Part shown: positions 1-12,646 of the stretch, in pieces
How positions within the stretch are numbered: position 1 is the first letter of the stretch
Layout: every line of letters starts with the position of its first letter
Source: Xenopus tropicalis
Taxonomy: Eukaryota; Chordata; Amphibia; Anura; Pipidae
Assembly (NCBI RefSeq): GCF_000004195.4
Contig: NC_030678.2
Span: 88,386,904 to 88,450,903, forward strand
Direction of reading: 5' to 3'
Length of the DNA stretch: 64,000 bases
The notes under the pieces: generated by a model
Databases searched by the model: none
Told to the model about the DNA's origin: nothing
The model's input: the letters and a program-made list of their open reading frames with translations, nothing else
Position numbers and translations under genes: made by a program

Positions 1-436
1 GAAGTTGAACACTATTCCTGAGGTAAAAGATGCCCAGCATGTCCATGGAGCGTAGAGGATCATAGATATCCTGCTTTCCAAAGAGACATCTAGGCAAGCC
101 TAGGTACATATAAGGACAATTTATAGGAACGCAAGGACTTAAGATGGTTTACTGCCTTTAGTTGAGGTGTTTTTCGAGTTTAAATTCACTTTATGTCTAC
201 TACTGTAGAACTACTACATATATGTATACTTTTAGCACACATTGCACTTCACAGAATTAATGAATAAAAAAACCCAAAACAAATAGATAACAATAACAAT
301 ATATACTCTAGATAGTGTACAACACTGAAATAGGAACAGCCAGAATGTAAGGGGCAGAGATAAAAAGTTTATTTAATTAGTTTAATAGTTAAACCTATGT
401 GTAGGACAGCAAAACTATTGTGAGAAAAAAATAATA

Positions 437-438
<2 letters not shown>

Positions 439-472
<34 letters not shown>
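439..472. repeat. (AT)n microsatellite
   Basis: About 17 uninterrupted AT dinucleotides directly abutting the left arm of the palindromic element at 471. Confidence 0.9.
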
Positions 473-674
473 CAGGTTTATAGAAAGCACTCACGGCATC
501 AAAATATAAAGTTAAAAATTATTATTTATTTAATCATCGCATCAACGTGTTTCGATCCTCATAGGATCGTCATCAGGATCCTATGAGGATCGAAACGCGT
601 TGATGCGATGATTAAATAAATAATAATTTTTAACTTTATATTTTGATGCCGTGAGTGCTTTCTATAAACCTGCT
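471..674. mobile_element. Palindromic foldback MITE
   Basis: Two arms of 96 bp that are almost perfect reverse complements surround a 12-bp loop (567-578); the symmetry axis is at 572.5. The arms begin with AGCAGGTTTATAGAAAGC and end in GATCCTCATAGGA. The element sits between AT repeats (439-472 and about 740-757), as if inserted in a TA-rich target. The near-perfect arms suggest a young copy or recent gene conversion. Confidence 0.75.
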
Positions 675-3420
675 GTCTATTTTTTGGTCACCACCCGGCG
701 AGTGCTTTTGGAGCGGTGAGTGCCGATTTTACTTGGACTATATATATATATATATAATGCTCCACTGTTAGAAAAATGAAAGAGGGAACTTTCAGTTAAT
801 AAAATCAAATCTATTTAACAAAAAAACAAGTACAAAAACCGTGAACTACGAATAAGTTAATGACCCAGGTGTACACACCCTGGGCCCTTCACTCAATATA
901 AATGCAGACTCATTTAAAGTTGCTGAAGGGTGGTCTGGGTGCAAAAAGCCTCAAACCTGTAGCTGAAGGAGGCAAAGCAGCAATCCAAAAAAGAAGTTCC
1001 ACACACCAATCAGCCAAAAGGATGTTCATAAAAGCATATACTTCTTCATTAAAATCATTAAGCCTGACGCATTTTGTGCGTCATCACGCTTAATCATAGG
1101 CCAGCTGGTGGCACCAAGTGCATTTGAAAGCAACTATAAGGCAATACAGTAGTGTGTACTTCCTCTTTTGGCTGATAAAGAAGGGGATAGCACATGACAC
1201 CAAGGAGGCTGGGGAAAGCCACCTCAGTAGTTGTCTGGCAGGAAAGAGCAGAAAAGATAGCAGTAATAAGATATTGTGGGGCTCACTGCAGATGGTGAGA
1301 GCTAGCAGTAGGATAGTTGAGGTTTCAATGAGGAGAAAGTGAGGGACCAGGGTTCCTGCAGTACTGTCCAAGTTAGGGACCCAGAGAGGAATTAGTGTAC
1401 TTAGGATCTAGTCTACCTGTACGCCAGGCTACCTGCTATACTGAAAGTCTGCAAAAAGTTGCGGCGGCTTTGATCCATGAGAGAAGGGACAGGGAAGTAG
1501 GTATAGACTGGGGACAATTGGTATCAAGTTGTGTGAGCAGCACTGAGAGAAGATTGTGCTGAAATTGTAAATAAAATGTTCAATGTTCAATGGCAGTATG
1601 TGTGGACCACCTGTTTATTCAATATCTACAGTGGAAAGCACAGATTAGATACATGTGTTGTTGTTTATGGGTGAGTTGCATGGCCTATTATCCCAAGCAG
1701 GGTACAGTAAACCACCTGAAAAAGAGTTGTTGCTTTTAAAGCCATATTTACGCATGCATTGTGGGACGCTTCCTTGAATATTGTTTAGACAGAGCTGTCC
1801 TTACTATTTAAACATGGATGACATACTGTACAGCATAGCAACATTTTTATTAATATACAATGTATTTCCACATTTATTATACTTACTATAATGAAAATGA
1901 AACTAGTATCATTCACTGACACACTGAACATGAGATTTTACAAATGGCCACCAAGAAATTAAAATGCAGACTTTGTCTTCACCCAAACACAGACGCAGAC
2001 AGACAGGAGCTCAAAAAGCGTCAGTATTTGCTCAAGGTGACCTGTTACTTGTTCTTCTAAAGAAACTCACTGAGCACTGTGTGAAATGTCGTGAATCAAT
2101 AAAGCAAACAGACACAATCTTAAAACAGATAAAGGGCAGCTGTTTCTCTTCTGTAAAAGTGAAACATTCTGCCTCTTTTTATTTATTTTTTGCTATTTGT
2201 TAGATTTATGTGCATCCCTCTGAGGGTTTCTGACACCTGGGACAGTTGTGTAAAAGTTTTATTTGTAATGTAATTTGGAGCAGGCCTATGTGCGCTCCAT
2301 ATCGTCCGGGGATAATGGCCCTTCTCTTGTTATCACTTACAAGGCATATTTCAATTTGTTTTTTGGCAGGCCTTGCATTTGAGGAATGGAGCTATTAGTT
2401 TGGAAAATCCAATCTAAAAGTTAAAGGAAGCATTATGGCAGCTTGACAAGAACGTAGTTGTCACACACCTCAAAACATATTTTGCTTATAATAATTCTTT
2501 ATAATTACTGTTCAGTATTGCAATGGTAAAGCATAGTTTTGATCTCATGGGATAACAAACTGTAATAACACTTTACATAGTACTATCTACAACAGCAAAC
2601 AGATTATAGGATTTTAAAGGAGGAAAAAAACTCTATCAGTGTATCAGGGAATAAAGGGGAAAGGGAAAAGACTTCACACATAACCAAGAGTTGCACCACA
2701 ATTTACAATGTAGCTGCTTTTTATGTAGAAGAAAGAAAGATACAAATACATGCAAATCCAGAAACCTTGCAGTACATTACTAATAATCACATATGCACCT
2801 GTTTGGGCAGTAAAATAGGCAGTTTATCAATACAGCCTTGAGGCAAAATGTGGACTTGACTTTACTTCAACGCTAATTAACAACATGTAGGATACGTGAA
2901 AAAAGGGGGTCATGTAGGAACAACACTATAGCTTGATCCAGTACTGCAATCCATACCAACAACATGTTTGCTTTAATTGCACAGGATTTACTGAATTCAG
3001 CTAACAGGTCGTCAGGGATTACTGGTCTGGGATCTGGTCACCCTTGGAATATTCCAAGTAGCCAAAATACAAATAGGAGAGAAGACACATGAACCAGCTG
3101 TATCCATGGGCACAAGTTTGCAGCTAGTGTTTTAGTGTTCCTATCTTTTCTCCTATGTATTTTGGACTGGGAAAAGTTTCTCATATTATTTCATAATTTA
3201 ATACAGAAAACTGATTTATCTCTTCAATAAAAGGAGAGATGAAACTGTCACTATAATAAAATTGTCCAACTTGATGTTCTAGGTTTCGGCTAAGCATCCT
3301 TTGACTCTTCTACAAAGGTTTTGAAAGTAATGTGCAGTCATGTATTGCAATTTTTTCTAATGGTATGTTGTGTCATCAACTTGTGAAAATGCAAGTTGAA
3401 ATGGAAATGCAAATAAGTGC

Positions 3421-3857
3421 TTAAAGGAAAACTATCCCCCTCGAACAATGTAGGTCTCTACAAAAATATATTGCATAAAACAGTCCATATGTAAAACACT
3501 ACTCCATATAAATAATCAGCTTTCTTAAAAAAATATGTTTGAGTTGTATATAGCTTTGGATAATCCTGAATAGAAAACTGTGCTTTAAGTACAATTGGCT
3601 TCCCTTTGTACGATTCAGATGGGATGCTAACACACCAAGGGCACATATACATGCTAGGGTACATCAGCCAATAAATGCTGACAGAACTCGGTCTTTCACT
3701 CCCATATTTCTTCCAATTACAATTAGTGCTGCATTATTTCTGGTCATGTGATCTGAGGGAGCACATAGATCATCATAAAATGATGGCTCAAGGGAAAGGA
3801 TGTAAAAGGGCAAGATTCTTTAATAAGTCACTTTTTAGGAAACAAATTGACTATTGG
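3421..3857 (+). mobile_element. T2/Kolobok-type MITE, right end missing
   Basis: The left end TTAAAGGAAAACTAT matches the T2 family terminal motif TTAAAGG. The interior is shared with the copies at 8401 and 59314: the AACAATGTAGG.CTCTA block, the CATACATG block and the TCTGGTCATGTGATCT block. The right end is lost where another TTAAAGGG element starts at 3858. Confidence 0.6.
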
Positions 3858-4170
3858 TTAAAGGGATTATGTCATGATTTTTATACTTTTTATTTCTAAA
3901 TTACACTGTTTACGGCAAATAATTCACTCTACCATTTAACATTTTATTCTTGAACCAACTAATATATTTTCTTTTAGTTGTAATGGGGTGTGTAAGCAGC
4001 CAACTCAGTGCATTGTACCTGAGTCTGAGCTTTCAGAAGGAGCCAGTGCTACACATTAGAACTGCTTTCAGGTAACCTATTGTTTCTCCTACTCCCATGT
4101 AACTGGAGGAGTCCCAAGCCAGACTTGGATTTCTATCTACAAACAACGATACAAGGAGGCAGGTGCTTCA
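3858..4170 (+). mobile_element. T2/Kolobok-type MITE, left part only
   Basis: Starts TTAAAGGGATTATGTCATGA, a recognised Xenopus repeat end, directly abutting the previous T2 copy. The interior continues (TTCTAAATTACACTGTTTAC..., CAGGTAACCTATTG) until it becomes unrecognisable near 4170. No right TTTAA end is seen. Confidence 0.5.
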
Positions 4171-5609
4171 CTAATCAATAGGTTGTTATATGACTCTTTT
4201 CTACCAACAATGCTGGCTTAAAGATAGCCCCACAACTAATGAGCCAAAATGTGTCATAATAAAACTTTTGATTAGAAAGGAGGCCTGTTTAGCCACATAT
4301 GCCCCACTTTATTGACTCTGTTCTTAAAATTTAAACAGTCTTTTATAGTTCTACAATAAATTGTTGAATATCAATAAGGATATAAACCATTCCAGGTCAA
4401 AACCACCATAGAGAAGTGATTGGCAAAACAATAGAAATACTGTATTTTGAATAAATGGGCCTGAATTGTCTTAAACATTCTTTATTCGAATAGAAACACT
4501 TAGGGGACCATTTAATATCCGTCTGATTATTTTTTCCCCCAATTCAGATTTTTAGCGGTTTTTTTGCGGGGGATAAAAGTTAAGATATACTATGCATCCA
4601 AGCAGCTATTAAATCTGAATCGGACAAATCGCCAGCTAAAATCTTGCTGAGATTGTGTAAAAGTAAATGGCAGATGTCCCTTCCCTTCCCTGGAGGATCC
4701 TTCTTTTGCTTTGAAACTTTAGAGGGTCTGGATTTTAAATGCTGTTTTTTTTGCTCAACAATTTAAAAATTCAGGATTATCATAACTTTCCTGTGACTTT
4801 TCTCACAAGGACTTTTTCAGTTCAGACTTTTTAGTAAATGTAAGAAATTTGTGGAAACTAGTTTATCCGAATTTTAAAAAATGAAAAAAATGAGAAATGT
4901 TAGAGTTTTATTAAATTATCTTATTACAATATAAAACTATAAACATCTACTTTGTTTTCATGCATTAAGACTACTTGTGTCCAAGGCTATAAGATTATTT
5001 ACTAATAAAACTAATGTCAAATGAATACAGAGCTTTCTGCTCATAAAAAATGCTACTTATAGCTTGATATCTTCACCTGAGCTGCCATTTCCAAATCATT
5101 CATAGCAATCAATATTTCTAGAAAGGGAAAAGCCTGGTGTAATGACAATGAACTGAGTATTGGATAACTGGAAACATGCCATATGTTCATATGGGTGATA
5201 ATGTATTCTTTTTTCTCTATCAGGTTTATGTTTGAAAATCAACAAACCATAGTATAGTATCTAGTAACAATAATCTTTGCTGTAATACAATAAATATTTA
5301 TTGTTCCATTGTAGTTCCATTTTCAACCTGCGTGGTGGAGACAGTATTACCAAAGATTTATAATTGTTACATTAATGCAATAAAGTATACAATAAAAAGC
5401 ATCACCTTGATGACTAAACCCTTACTTAAAGGCTTATTTATCAAAATTTTATTTTGTGAATTAGGGGGATTTTCAACATTTGGATTGTTGTGGTTTTATA
5501 ATTTTATTTTTTTTTAAATGCACAACTAAACATGAACTAAAAAAATTGTGGAAAAAAATAAGAATAACACAATTTTTTTTTACTCTGTTGCACAAAAAAA
5601 CACAACTTG

Positions 5610-6117
5610 GGGGCTGATTTACTAAGACACGATTTCGAATCCGAATTGGAAAAATTCCGATTGGAAACGAACATTTTGCGACTTTTTCGTATTTTTTGCG
5701 ATTTTTTCGGCGTCTTTACGATTTTTGCGTAAAAATGCGAGTTTTTCGGCGTCTTTACGATTTTTGCGTAAAAACGTGAGTTTTTCGTAGCCATTACGAA
5801 AGTTGCGCAAAGTCGCGATTTTTTCGTAGCGTTAACAACTTGCGCGCAAAGTCGCGCCTTTTTTGTAGCGTTAAAACTTAAAAGGCGCGACGTTTCGCGC
5901 AAGTTTTAACGCTACGAAAAAATCGCGACTTTGCACAACTTTCGTAATGGCTACGAAAAACTCGCGTTTTTACGCAAAAATCGTAAAGACGCCGAAAAAC
6001 TCCCGTTTTTACGCAAAAATCGTAAAGACGCCGAAAAAAATCGCAAAATTACCGATCATTACGAAAAAAACGCAATCGGACGCATTCAGCCCGTTCGTGG
6101 GTTAGTAAATGTGCCCC
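5610..6117. mobile_element. Hairpin MITE, GGGGCTGATTTACTAA family, copy 1
   Basis: The two halves are inverted copies of each other, meeting near 5878-5900. The ends are GGGGCTGATTTACTAA and TTAGTAAATGTGCCCC. The arms consist of T-rich or A-rich tracts with regular CG steps (ACGAAAAA, CGCAAAAATCGTAAAGACG). Direct 3-bp flanks TTG/TTA are a weak target duplication. The open frames at 5537-5902 and 5931-6170 are by-products of this sequence. Confidence 0.75.
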
Positions 6118-6285
6118 TTAGTGTCGCACAAAAGCAAGCATTAAAAAAAAAATCCCCCCCAAACCTCTAAAACCACGAAGCAGTAAAAGGGACATCTGCC
6201 ATTGACTTCTAGAGGTTTTTAGCTGGTGTAATGTTAATTTGTTTACTGAATATGGTCTCTAGAACATATCAACAAGTTCAACTTC

Positions 6286-7334
6286 TTAGGGGGTCCCTAA
6301 TAACCTTTCTTACTTGTGAGCCACAGTCCCTTTGCTCAGTACTAATCTTAAATTACTTATATAGGTCAGTTAGTGTAGGACTGGCCAGAAGGGATGACTT
6401 TGACGTAGTTGGCCAGCTTGAAGTATATTGCAATGTACGGACAAACAATCCCTCTTTTTGGGGTGGGGAGGGAAGGCATTTCTTAGTAGCTGAATGCACA
6501 GAAATGTCCTAATGTCCTATTTCTACATATTGATAATGGGTGAGTGCAGAGGATTTTTTGCGGTTGTTTATATGTATTTTGTGGTCACAGCCTCATTGCA
6601 TCCCCGCTTAATGGTTTACAATTTAGTGGTTGAGCACAACTTTCCCTTTTTCTTGTGTTATTGTTTATACAGGAGCAGTGGCCAGCTCCATGTTGTAGCC
6701 CCCACTATTCCCAGCTACAGTCAGGTGTTCCCAATGGATCCAATAAAAGGGCAACCATATGGGAGTTTTAACCTTATACGTAAGCATGTTGCAGGTAAAA
6801 CTTAGTCCCTTTGCTCAGTACTAATCTTAAATTACTTATATAGGTCAGTTAGTGTAGGACTGGCCAGAAGGGATGACTTTGACGTAGTTGGCCAGCTTGA
6901 AGTATATTGCAATGTACGGACAAACAATCCCTCTTTTTGGGGTGGGGAGGGAAGGCATTTCTTAGTAGCTGAATGCACAGAAATGTCCTAATGTCCTATT
7001 TCTACATATTGATAATGGGTGAGTGCAGAGGATTTTTTGCGGTTGTTTACTTGTGAGCCACAGTCAAATGTAAAAAGACTTGGAGAGCAACACAAGCATC
7101 ATAAAAGTTTATGGAGGTGCCAAATAAGGGCTAAGATTGGCTATTAGGCAGCCTCTATGCACACTATCAGCTTACAGGGGGTTTTAGTTGGTAGTAAATC
7201 TTGTTTTTATTCAACCAAAGCTTGCCCCAAGTCAGGAATTCAAAAATAACTACCTTGTTTGGGGGCACTGAGAGCAACATCCAAGGGGTTGGTGAGCAAC
7301 ATGTTCCCCTCGAGCCACTGGTTGGGGACCACTG
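6286..7334. mobile_element. hAT-type MITE interrupted by a 720-bp insertion
   Basis: The left end GGGGGTCCCTAATAACC and right end GGTTGGGGACCACTG form hAT-style inverted ends. Blocks such as GAGCCACAGTC, AAATAAGGGCTAAGATTGG and TTGGTGAGCAACATGTT belong to a repeat common in Xenopus. Removing 6329-7048 restores a continuous element of about 330 bp. The 8-bp flanks no longer match, so the left border is approximate. Confidence 0.55.
6325..7049. mobile_element. Insertion with identical 246-bp terminal direct repeats
   Basis: The block 6325-6570 recurs, by eye without mismatch, at 6804-7049, with 233 bp of unique sequence between. It interrupts the hAT MITE. The host sequence ACTTGTGAGCCACAGTC is present on both sides (6312-6328 and 7049-7065), which looks like a target duplication of 12-17 bp. 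The direct ends do not start TG or finish CA, and no coding or primer-binding site is seen, so a standard LTR retroelement is doubtful. Alternatives are a 1.5-unit tandem repeat of a 479-bp monomer, or an assembly duplication. Confidence 0.7.
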
Positions 7335-8849
7335 TCATAGAAAGATGACTCAGAATCAGAGGCTGCTCCCCATAGAAAGACAAGAAATTGTGCAGAAATA
7401 TGTAGCCATTGCTTTTGGAGGAAAGTATTCGGCTCCTCAATTGTTACATGTAGAAATTAGCCTAAGGCTAAAATGGGGGTCCAACTCCATATTAATAAAT
7501 ACTTTTTGTTAAAGTCATGTTTCTACTATTTGAATTTATTATGAAACTATACATTAACAAGACAAATTTGAATTCAAAAAATAAAAATAAAATTTGCATA
7601 GGTAAACACCTATAATCATACAAAATGATAATTTATAATTGTATTGCATTTTAAAATGGCACTGTCATCAGACTGACTGACTTTTTTAAATGATTCAAAT
7701 TTGAATATAAAAAGCCCTCTTGATCTAATACATTCCGAGGATGTATAACACACAAGCCACTTGAGCAGCCAGAAATTAATTACGATTAAGAGGAGCAATG
7801 AGTGTACAAGTGCTTGACACAGCTCTTTTGTCTCACAAAGCAATATAACCAAGCAGAGTGTTCACATGCAATACAGAATGCTGTCGCTTGCTCTCTGTTT
7901 ACATGAGAAGTGCCCAACTAATAGTTCTTTTTTATTACCCAAATCCCAAATCCTTGGTTATCCTGGTAATCAGCTTGCTGGGAGCTGCTTTAGCTTGTTA
8001 CTGCACAAGGATGCTGGGAGTTTTGATTTAGCAACATCTAAAGAAAGGTCGGGCTATGTAACATTAGTAAATGACTATAAATAATACAAGAAAAATCAAA
8101 TAAATGTAAGCTCTAAAATGATCCATGAATAATTATTCCTTTCATTTCATTTAATATAGCTTTTCCAGGCCCAGAAATTATTTAGAGGGCAATTTATCAA
8201 TTTTTGGGGCAGTTATTCGTAACCTCAAAATATAAAAAAAAGTGAATATTACCTTGTTTATTAAAAATTTTAGTTAAAAACGAAAGAATAAATAACCCCA
8301 TGAATCTGCCATCAAAATGAAAATGTATATTTTTAGGAAATGTAGCAAAATTCCAAATACAGTCCTACAAGAGTGTGGGTACAAATACAAAAGGGGGAAA
8401 TTAAAAAGAAAACTATACCCCCAAACAATGTAGGTCTCTATAAAAATGTATTCTATAAACAAGCTCATATATAAAGCCCTGCTTTGTCTAAATAAACAAT
8501 TTGCATAAAAATATACTTTTTTAGTAGTATGTGCTATTGGGTACTCCTAAATAGAATATTGGAATTTTACGAATTAAGGGCCGCCTCCTGGGATCATAGG
8601 ATCCACAGTGCACACAAACAAACCAAGGCACACATACATGCTAGGTCCCTTCAGCCAATGAATGGACAGAGTTCTGCCTTTTGCTTTCACACTTCTTCCT
8701 GTTACATTTAGAGCTGCATTATTTCTGGTCATGTGATCTCTGAGGGAGCCCACAGCCCATCATTAAATGGTGGCTCAAGGGAAAGAATGTAAAAGGGCAA
8801 TAATTACTTATACAGTATATTTATTCCAGTTTGGCGAGATTCTTTAATA

Positions 8850-9749
8850 CAGTGCTGTCCAACTGGCGGCCCCCTCTGTGTGGCCCCCACCTGTCTGGCT
8901 GCTTTGATGGCTTACCTTTGAGTAAGCATTAAATGGTATCAGTACTGAGATTAACTGGCCCCCTGCATGGTTCTCACCTCAGATTCAGGCTGTAATCCCT
9001 CTGTATTTTTTAAAAATGTAATCCTCTGTGTTTTTCACACCTTTTAGTTTCTGCATTGTTCACCCCCTGCAGTGTTCACACCTCAGGCTCAGACTGTAAT
9101 CACTCCCATTGTTCACTTCTTCACACCTCAGACATAGGTACTGTAGGCAGAGTATGGCACATACAGCCAGCATAGGGAAGGTAGAGTATGGCACACACAG
9201 GCAGCATAGGGCAGGCAGAGTATGGCACACACAGGAAGGGTAGGGCAGGCAGAGTATGGCACACACAGTCAGGGTAGGGCAGGCAGAGTATGGCACACAC
9301 AGGCAGGGTAGGGAAGGCAGAGTGCTGCCTGTGTGTGCCATACTCTGCTTGCCCTATGCTGCTTGTGGGAGGTAAACCTGGCAGGGGTTTGTTGTGGGAG
9401 TTTGTTAGCAGTTGGAAATAGCCATTAAATGGTCCCAAAGGTGTGTAATTATGTACTGGGGGTTGCTCTGCTATCCACAGGGGAGGAGGAGGCATATGGA
9501 ATTTAAGGGTATATCTTAATATGACATAATTCTTTCACATATGAATGATGGTTGATATCCCCACAGTAAGGACCAAGCATTTGGGATTTTGCTGTGCTGT
9601 GCTACCACCATTGTGATAAAATAGGTGTGGTTTGAAGTGGGTGTGGTTTCAAAAAGGGGAGTGGTCAAAACTGGCTTCCATTAGCGGCCCTCCACCATGT
9701 ATGCTAGAGAAATCTCGGCCCTCGGCACCATAGAAGTTGGACAGCACTG
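8850..9749. mobile_element. hAT-superfamily non-autonomous element (900 bp)
   Basis: Perfect 15-bp inverted ends CAGTGCTGTCCAACT / AGTTGGACAGCACTG are flanked by a perfect 8-bp duplication CTTTAATA (8842-8849 and 9750-9757). An 8-bp duplication and CAGxG ends define hAT. It contains a 34-bp minisatellite and no transposase frame. Confidence 0.9.
9146..9315. repeat. 34-bp minisatellite, five units, with an inverted sixth
   Basis: Five tandem units start GGCAGAGTATGGCACA (or GGTAGAG) and vary around TAGGG(C/A)A. Immediately after, 9327-9362 is the reverse complement of one unit, so the array ends in a hairpin. The proline/cysteine-rich open frames read on the minus strand here (PYSACP-type repeats) come from the array and are not genes. 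Confidence 0.85.
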
Positions 9750-11234
9750 CTTTAATAGGTCACTCAACTTAATATAAACTGTCTCTTGGTTAAATATTCA
9801 TTTTGAGGGTATAGTTTTCCTTTAATAAAATCTAATAAAACATAGTAACCAATCAGGTTTGTTTTTTTAAAGGTTACCAAAAGTATAAGATTCTTAAATA
9901 TAAATTTGTAAACCTGTATTTAATTTGCATCATAATAAGCAACTGCAAAACTTGTTAATGCCTGAAACACCCCACACTCCAATGTATCCAAGCAAGATAT
10001 GGAATGTAGAAGCCACAAAATATGATAAGTGCATAGAATTGTTTTGTTGGTTCTACAAATAAGACACATTGTTTGGGGCCCTGACAAAAGCATATATTTT
10101 TTAGAAAGCAGTTACTGAAGGATTTAAATCTAAATATGTGTTTTTTCACAAAACAAAAATCTTTGTTAAAATTTGTGAAATTTACTAACGTTTTCACAAA
10201 ATTAACCCAGACCCGAAACAGGTGAAAAAAAAATCCCTCAGTACACACGCGACAAGTATTATTTTTACTATAATATCACATATGCATATCATTTAGCATC
10301 ATCATCTTCATTTAACCACCTACTTTTTTATAAACCCTAACTGAGAAATAAGCAGTATGCTTGACATGCACATGTACAAGGACAGCCTACAGAGGACACA
10401 GACATATGTGCTGGTAAGCTTGTTAGGAATAAGTTTAATAACACTAAAAGCTGGGTTAATTTGGCATTTCCTGTGAAACTCATATGCCCCCCCAACCCAC
10501 CATGTTGTTTTCATTCTCATTCACAACCACTCATATAGCGACATATTTATCAAAATGGGAGTTTAAAGCATAATACATAAGAAACGTAACCACCTTCTAT
10601 TCATTCCTATGGGATTTTTAGAAAAATATTTATCAGTGGTGAAAGTTAGAGTTCACCACTTTAAAATATGTGTCTAAAAATATAAGAAGTCACAGAGGAG
10701 TTACATGATCATATAATTGCATAAGGCCACAGGGCAAATTGTTTATATAGGTATCTGAGGTGGTGACTAATATCATTGTCTTTTAATAAGGTGGTTAATT
10801 TTCACATTCCTGTGAGGTAAATGGCACAGTGGACATCAGTAAATTCCATCTTCCATCCAGTGGATGCTATCATATAGATTATAAGATGTAGCTATGTATA
10901 TGTATAAAAGTTGAAATCAACTCAGCTGATTTTATCAGTTTCATAAGTGCTGCACTCCAAACAAATGAGACCTTATCTCTTATAAAATAAAAAAATTGGG
11001 CAGCACACTTTTATTAGCAAACATGTATGTGAGCAAGTCATGTGTCATGTGTCAGACACAGAGGCACTGTAGCTCTAACAATGCCTATTTTTGCTCTTAG
11101 CCAAGGCAATCCCCATTCTAAGGCTGGGTGATGTTGACATCTAAAACTGATTGTGCACCAATGCACCACATCGTTTCAAATTCCCATCAATGTGCTAGTC
11201 TTTGGACACTGCTCTGAATACACAATTAGATATT

Positions 11235-11577
11235 TAATTAAAAGGGATAATTGTCTGTAAAATAACATTTTAGCGTGATATATACAGTAACAAGATAATT
11301 TGCAATTTGTCCTCAATTTTGTCCTTTTTGCGGTTCTTGAAATATCGACATATTGTGTTTTGCAGCTCTCAGGCTTGGAAGTTCAACTGCATCTGGCTGC
11401 TAAGGCTTAATTATTATAGTCATTAATTTACAGGTGCAGGCTAGAAATAAGCAGCACAGGAACACTAATAATTAAAAGCATACCAAATAAATAATAAAGA
11501 TCTGTTGGAAATATGCTTGGAACATATCACTCTAACACAATGAATGTTTATTTAACAGTGAACTTCCCCTTTAAGTT
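11235..11577. mobile_element. Possible old TTAAAGG-ended MITE
   Basis: Left TTAAAAGGGATAATTG and right CTTCCCCTTTAA ends fit the T2 style. The interior (GCGGTTCTTGAAATATC, TTTGCAGCTCTCAGGCTTGG, CTGGCTGCTAAGG) resembles a common Xenopus repeat. Strongly diverged. Confidence 0.35.
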
Positions 11578-11597
11578 GAGTGTTTTTAATAATGACA

Positions 11598-11665
11598 GAA
11601 ATAGATAGATGATACATAGATAGAGATCAATAGAGGTGATAGATTGATGATAGATGATAGACAGA
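11598..11665. repeat. Degenerate GATA-rich simple repeat
   Basis: Irregular runs of ATAGATAGATGATA with interruptions over about 70 bp. Confidence 0.7.
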
Positions 11666-12399
11666 TATTAATGTATCTTGTAAACTAGTATAATAAATAT
11701 GAATAGACTGTATGATTTATCTGAAGCACTAATTGTCTGACAATGTAATAGATTTGTTGACTATGAATATCAACAAGATGTTTTGGACTTCAAGCTTTAA
11801 ACTATTTTTCAGTGATATAAAAAGATAGATATGAAACACGGCATAAGCAATTACAGCTGGGAGGGACAGGGCAGACTTCTAAGACATGTGACTCACATTT
11901 ACTGTCACTTTCTCCATTTTCATGATGGACGGCATTTGAGATATATTACTTGTGATATATGTATACAAGTACTAATGGCAGTGACATGGCAAAGGCTTAG
12001 GCCCCAAGGACCAAAGGATAATAATGACTGTCACATGTTCACTGAATCCATTTCCCCCCATAGGATTAAAAGGGATTAATGACAGCAACAAGATTAGTAT
12101 GCCATTGGGTGACTGATGTTTTATTCCTGCAATATGACACTTAAAGGTATTATTGAATATCTAAAATTGCAGAGAAAAATGATTGCAAAATCCAGCAGAT
12201 TTCACCTTTAGCATATTGCTGTACTTCTGATTTACTCATTCCCTGAGAACAGAAAGCTCCTTGGGGAACACTGCCTATATTTAACAGGTTTATATTCATG
12301 CAGTGTATATGTGTTATCCTCCTATCTTTTTATGAGGAATGCTGTAGTGGAATTTGGTTTGCCTCCCTGGTTATGGTCCCAGGAGTTAAAGGTTTGAAT

Positions 12400-12605
12400 A
12401 AGGCTTACTCGCTTCTACTTGCCCATCCGTGTGCAGCAGCACAGGAATGGCTGGCATGGTGGGGGGGGGGGGCACATTCACTCGGTGAAGTAATATGGGC
12501 AAGCATTCCAGTTGGGTAATTATTTTGTAATAGTTCTTGCATTGTTGATTGACATTGGTAATAAAGCTGTGGCCTTTTCAATCCACCCAGGTGCCTCAGT
12601 GTTGT
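12400..12605 (+). mobile_element. Possible LTR 3' fragment
   Basis: AATAAAGCTGTGGCC followed by a short C-rich tail and TGCCTCAGTGTTG resembles the end of the GC-rich insert at 31001-31740 (AATAAACTGTGGCCTTTCC, TCTGTGTTG). It looks like a retroelement polyadenylation region. A run of 12 G lies at about 12462. Bounds are uncertain. Confidence 0.3.
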
Positions 12606-12646
12606 TACTTATAACTGAAAAGCAGGGTCTCATAAATGGTGATGAC

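Larger units (their letters stand above)
8401..9825 (+). mobile_element. T2/Kolobok-type MITE split by a hAT insertion
   Basis: The left end TTAAAAAGAAAACTATACCCCC (22 bases, 8401-8422) and the right end GGGTATAGTTTTCCTTTAA are inverted and carry the T2 motif. Its interior matches 3421-3857 and 59314 onward. A 900-bp hAT element sits at 8850-9749; its 8-bp target CTTTAATA belongs to this host. Confidence 0.65.

Noticed and set aside
5537..6170. Open frames rich in KNRKDAEK-type repeats on both strands
   Set aside because: They are translations of the hairpin MITE's CGTAAAGACGCCGAAAAA words. The same pattern recurs in the copies at 34.6 and 53 kb.
9120..9330. Possible CRISPR-like array
   Set aside because: The 34-bp units are directly contiguous without unique spacers, and the DNA is vertebrate.
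9060..9495. Cys/Pro-rich minus-strand frames resembling a repetitive secreted protein
   Set aside because: The periodicity is exactly the 34-bp minisatellite inside the hAT element.
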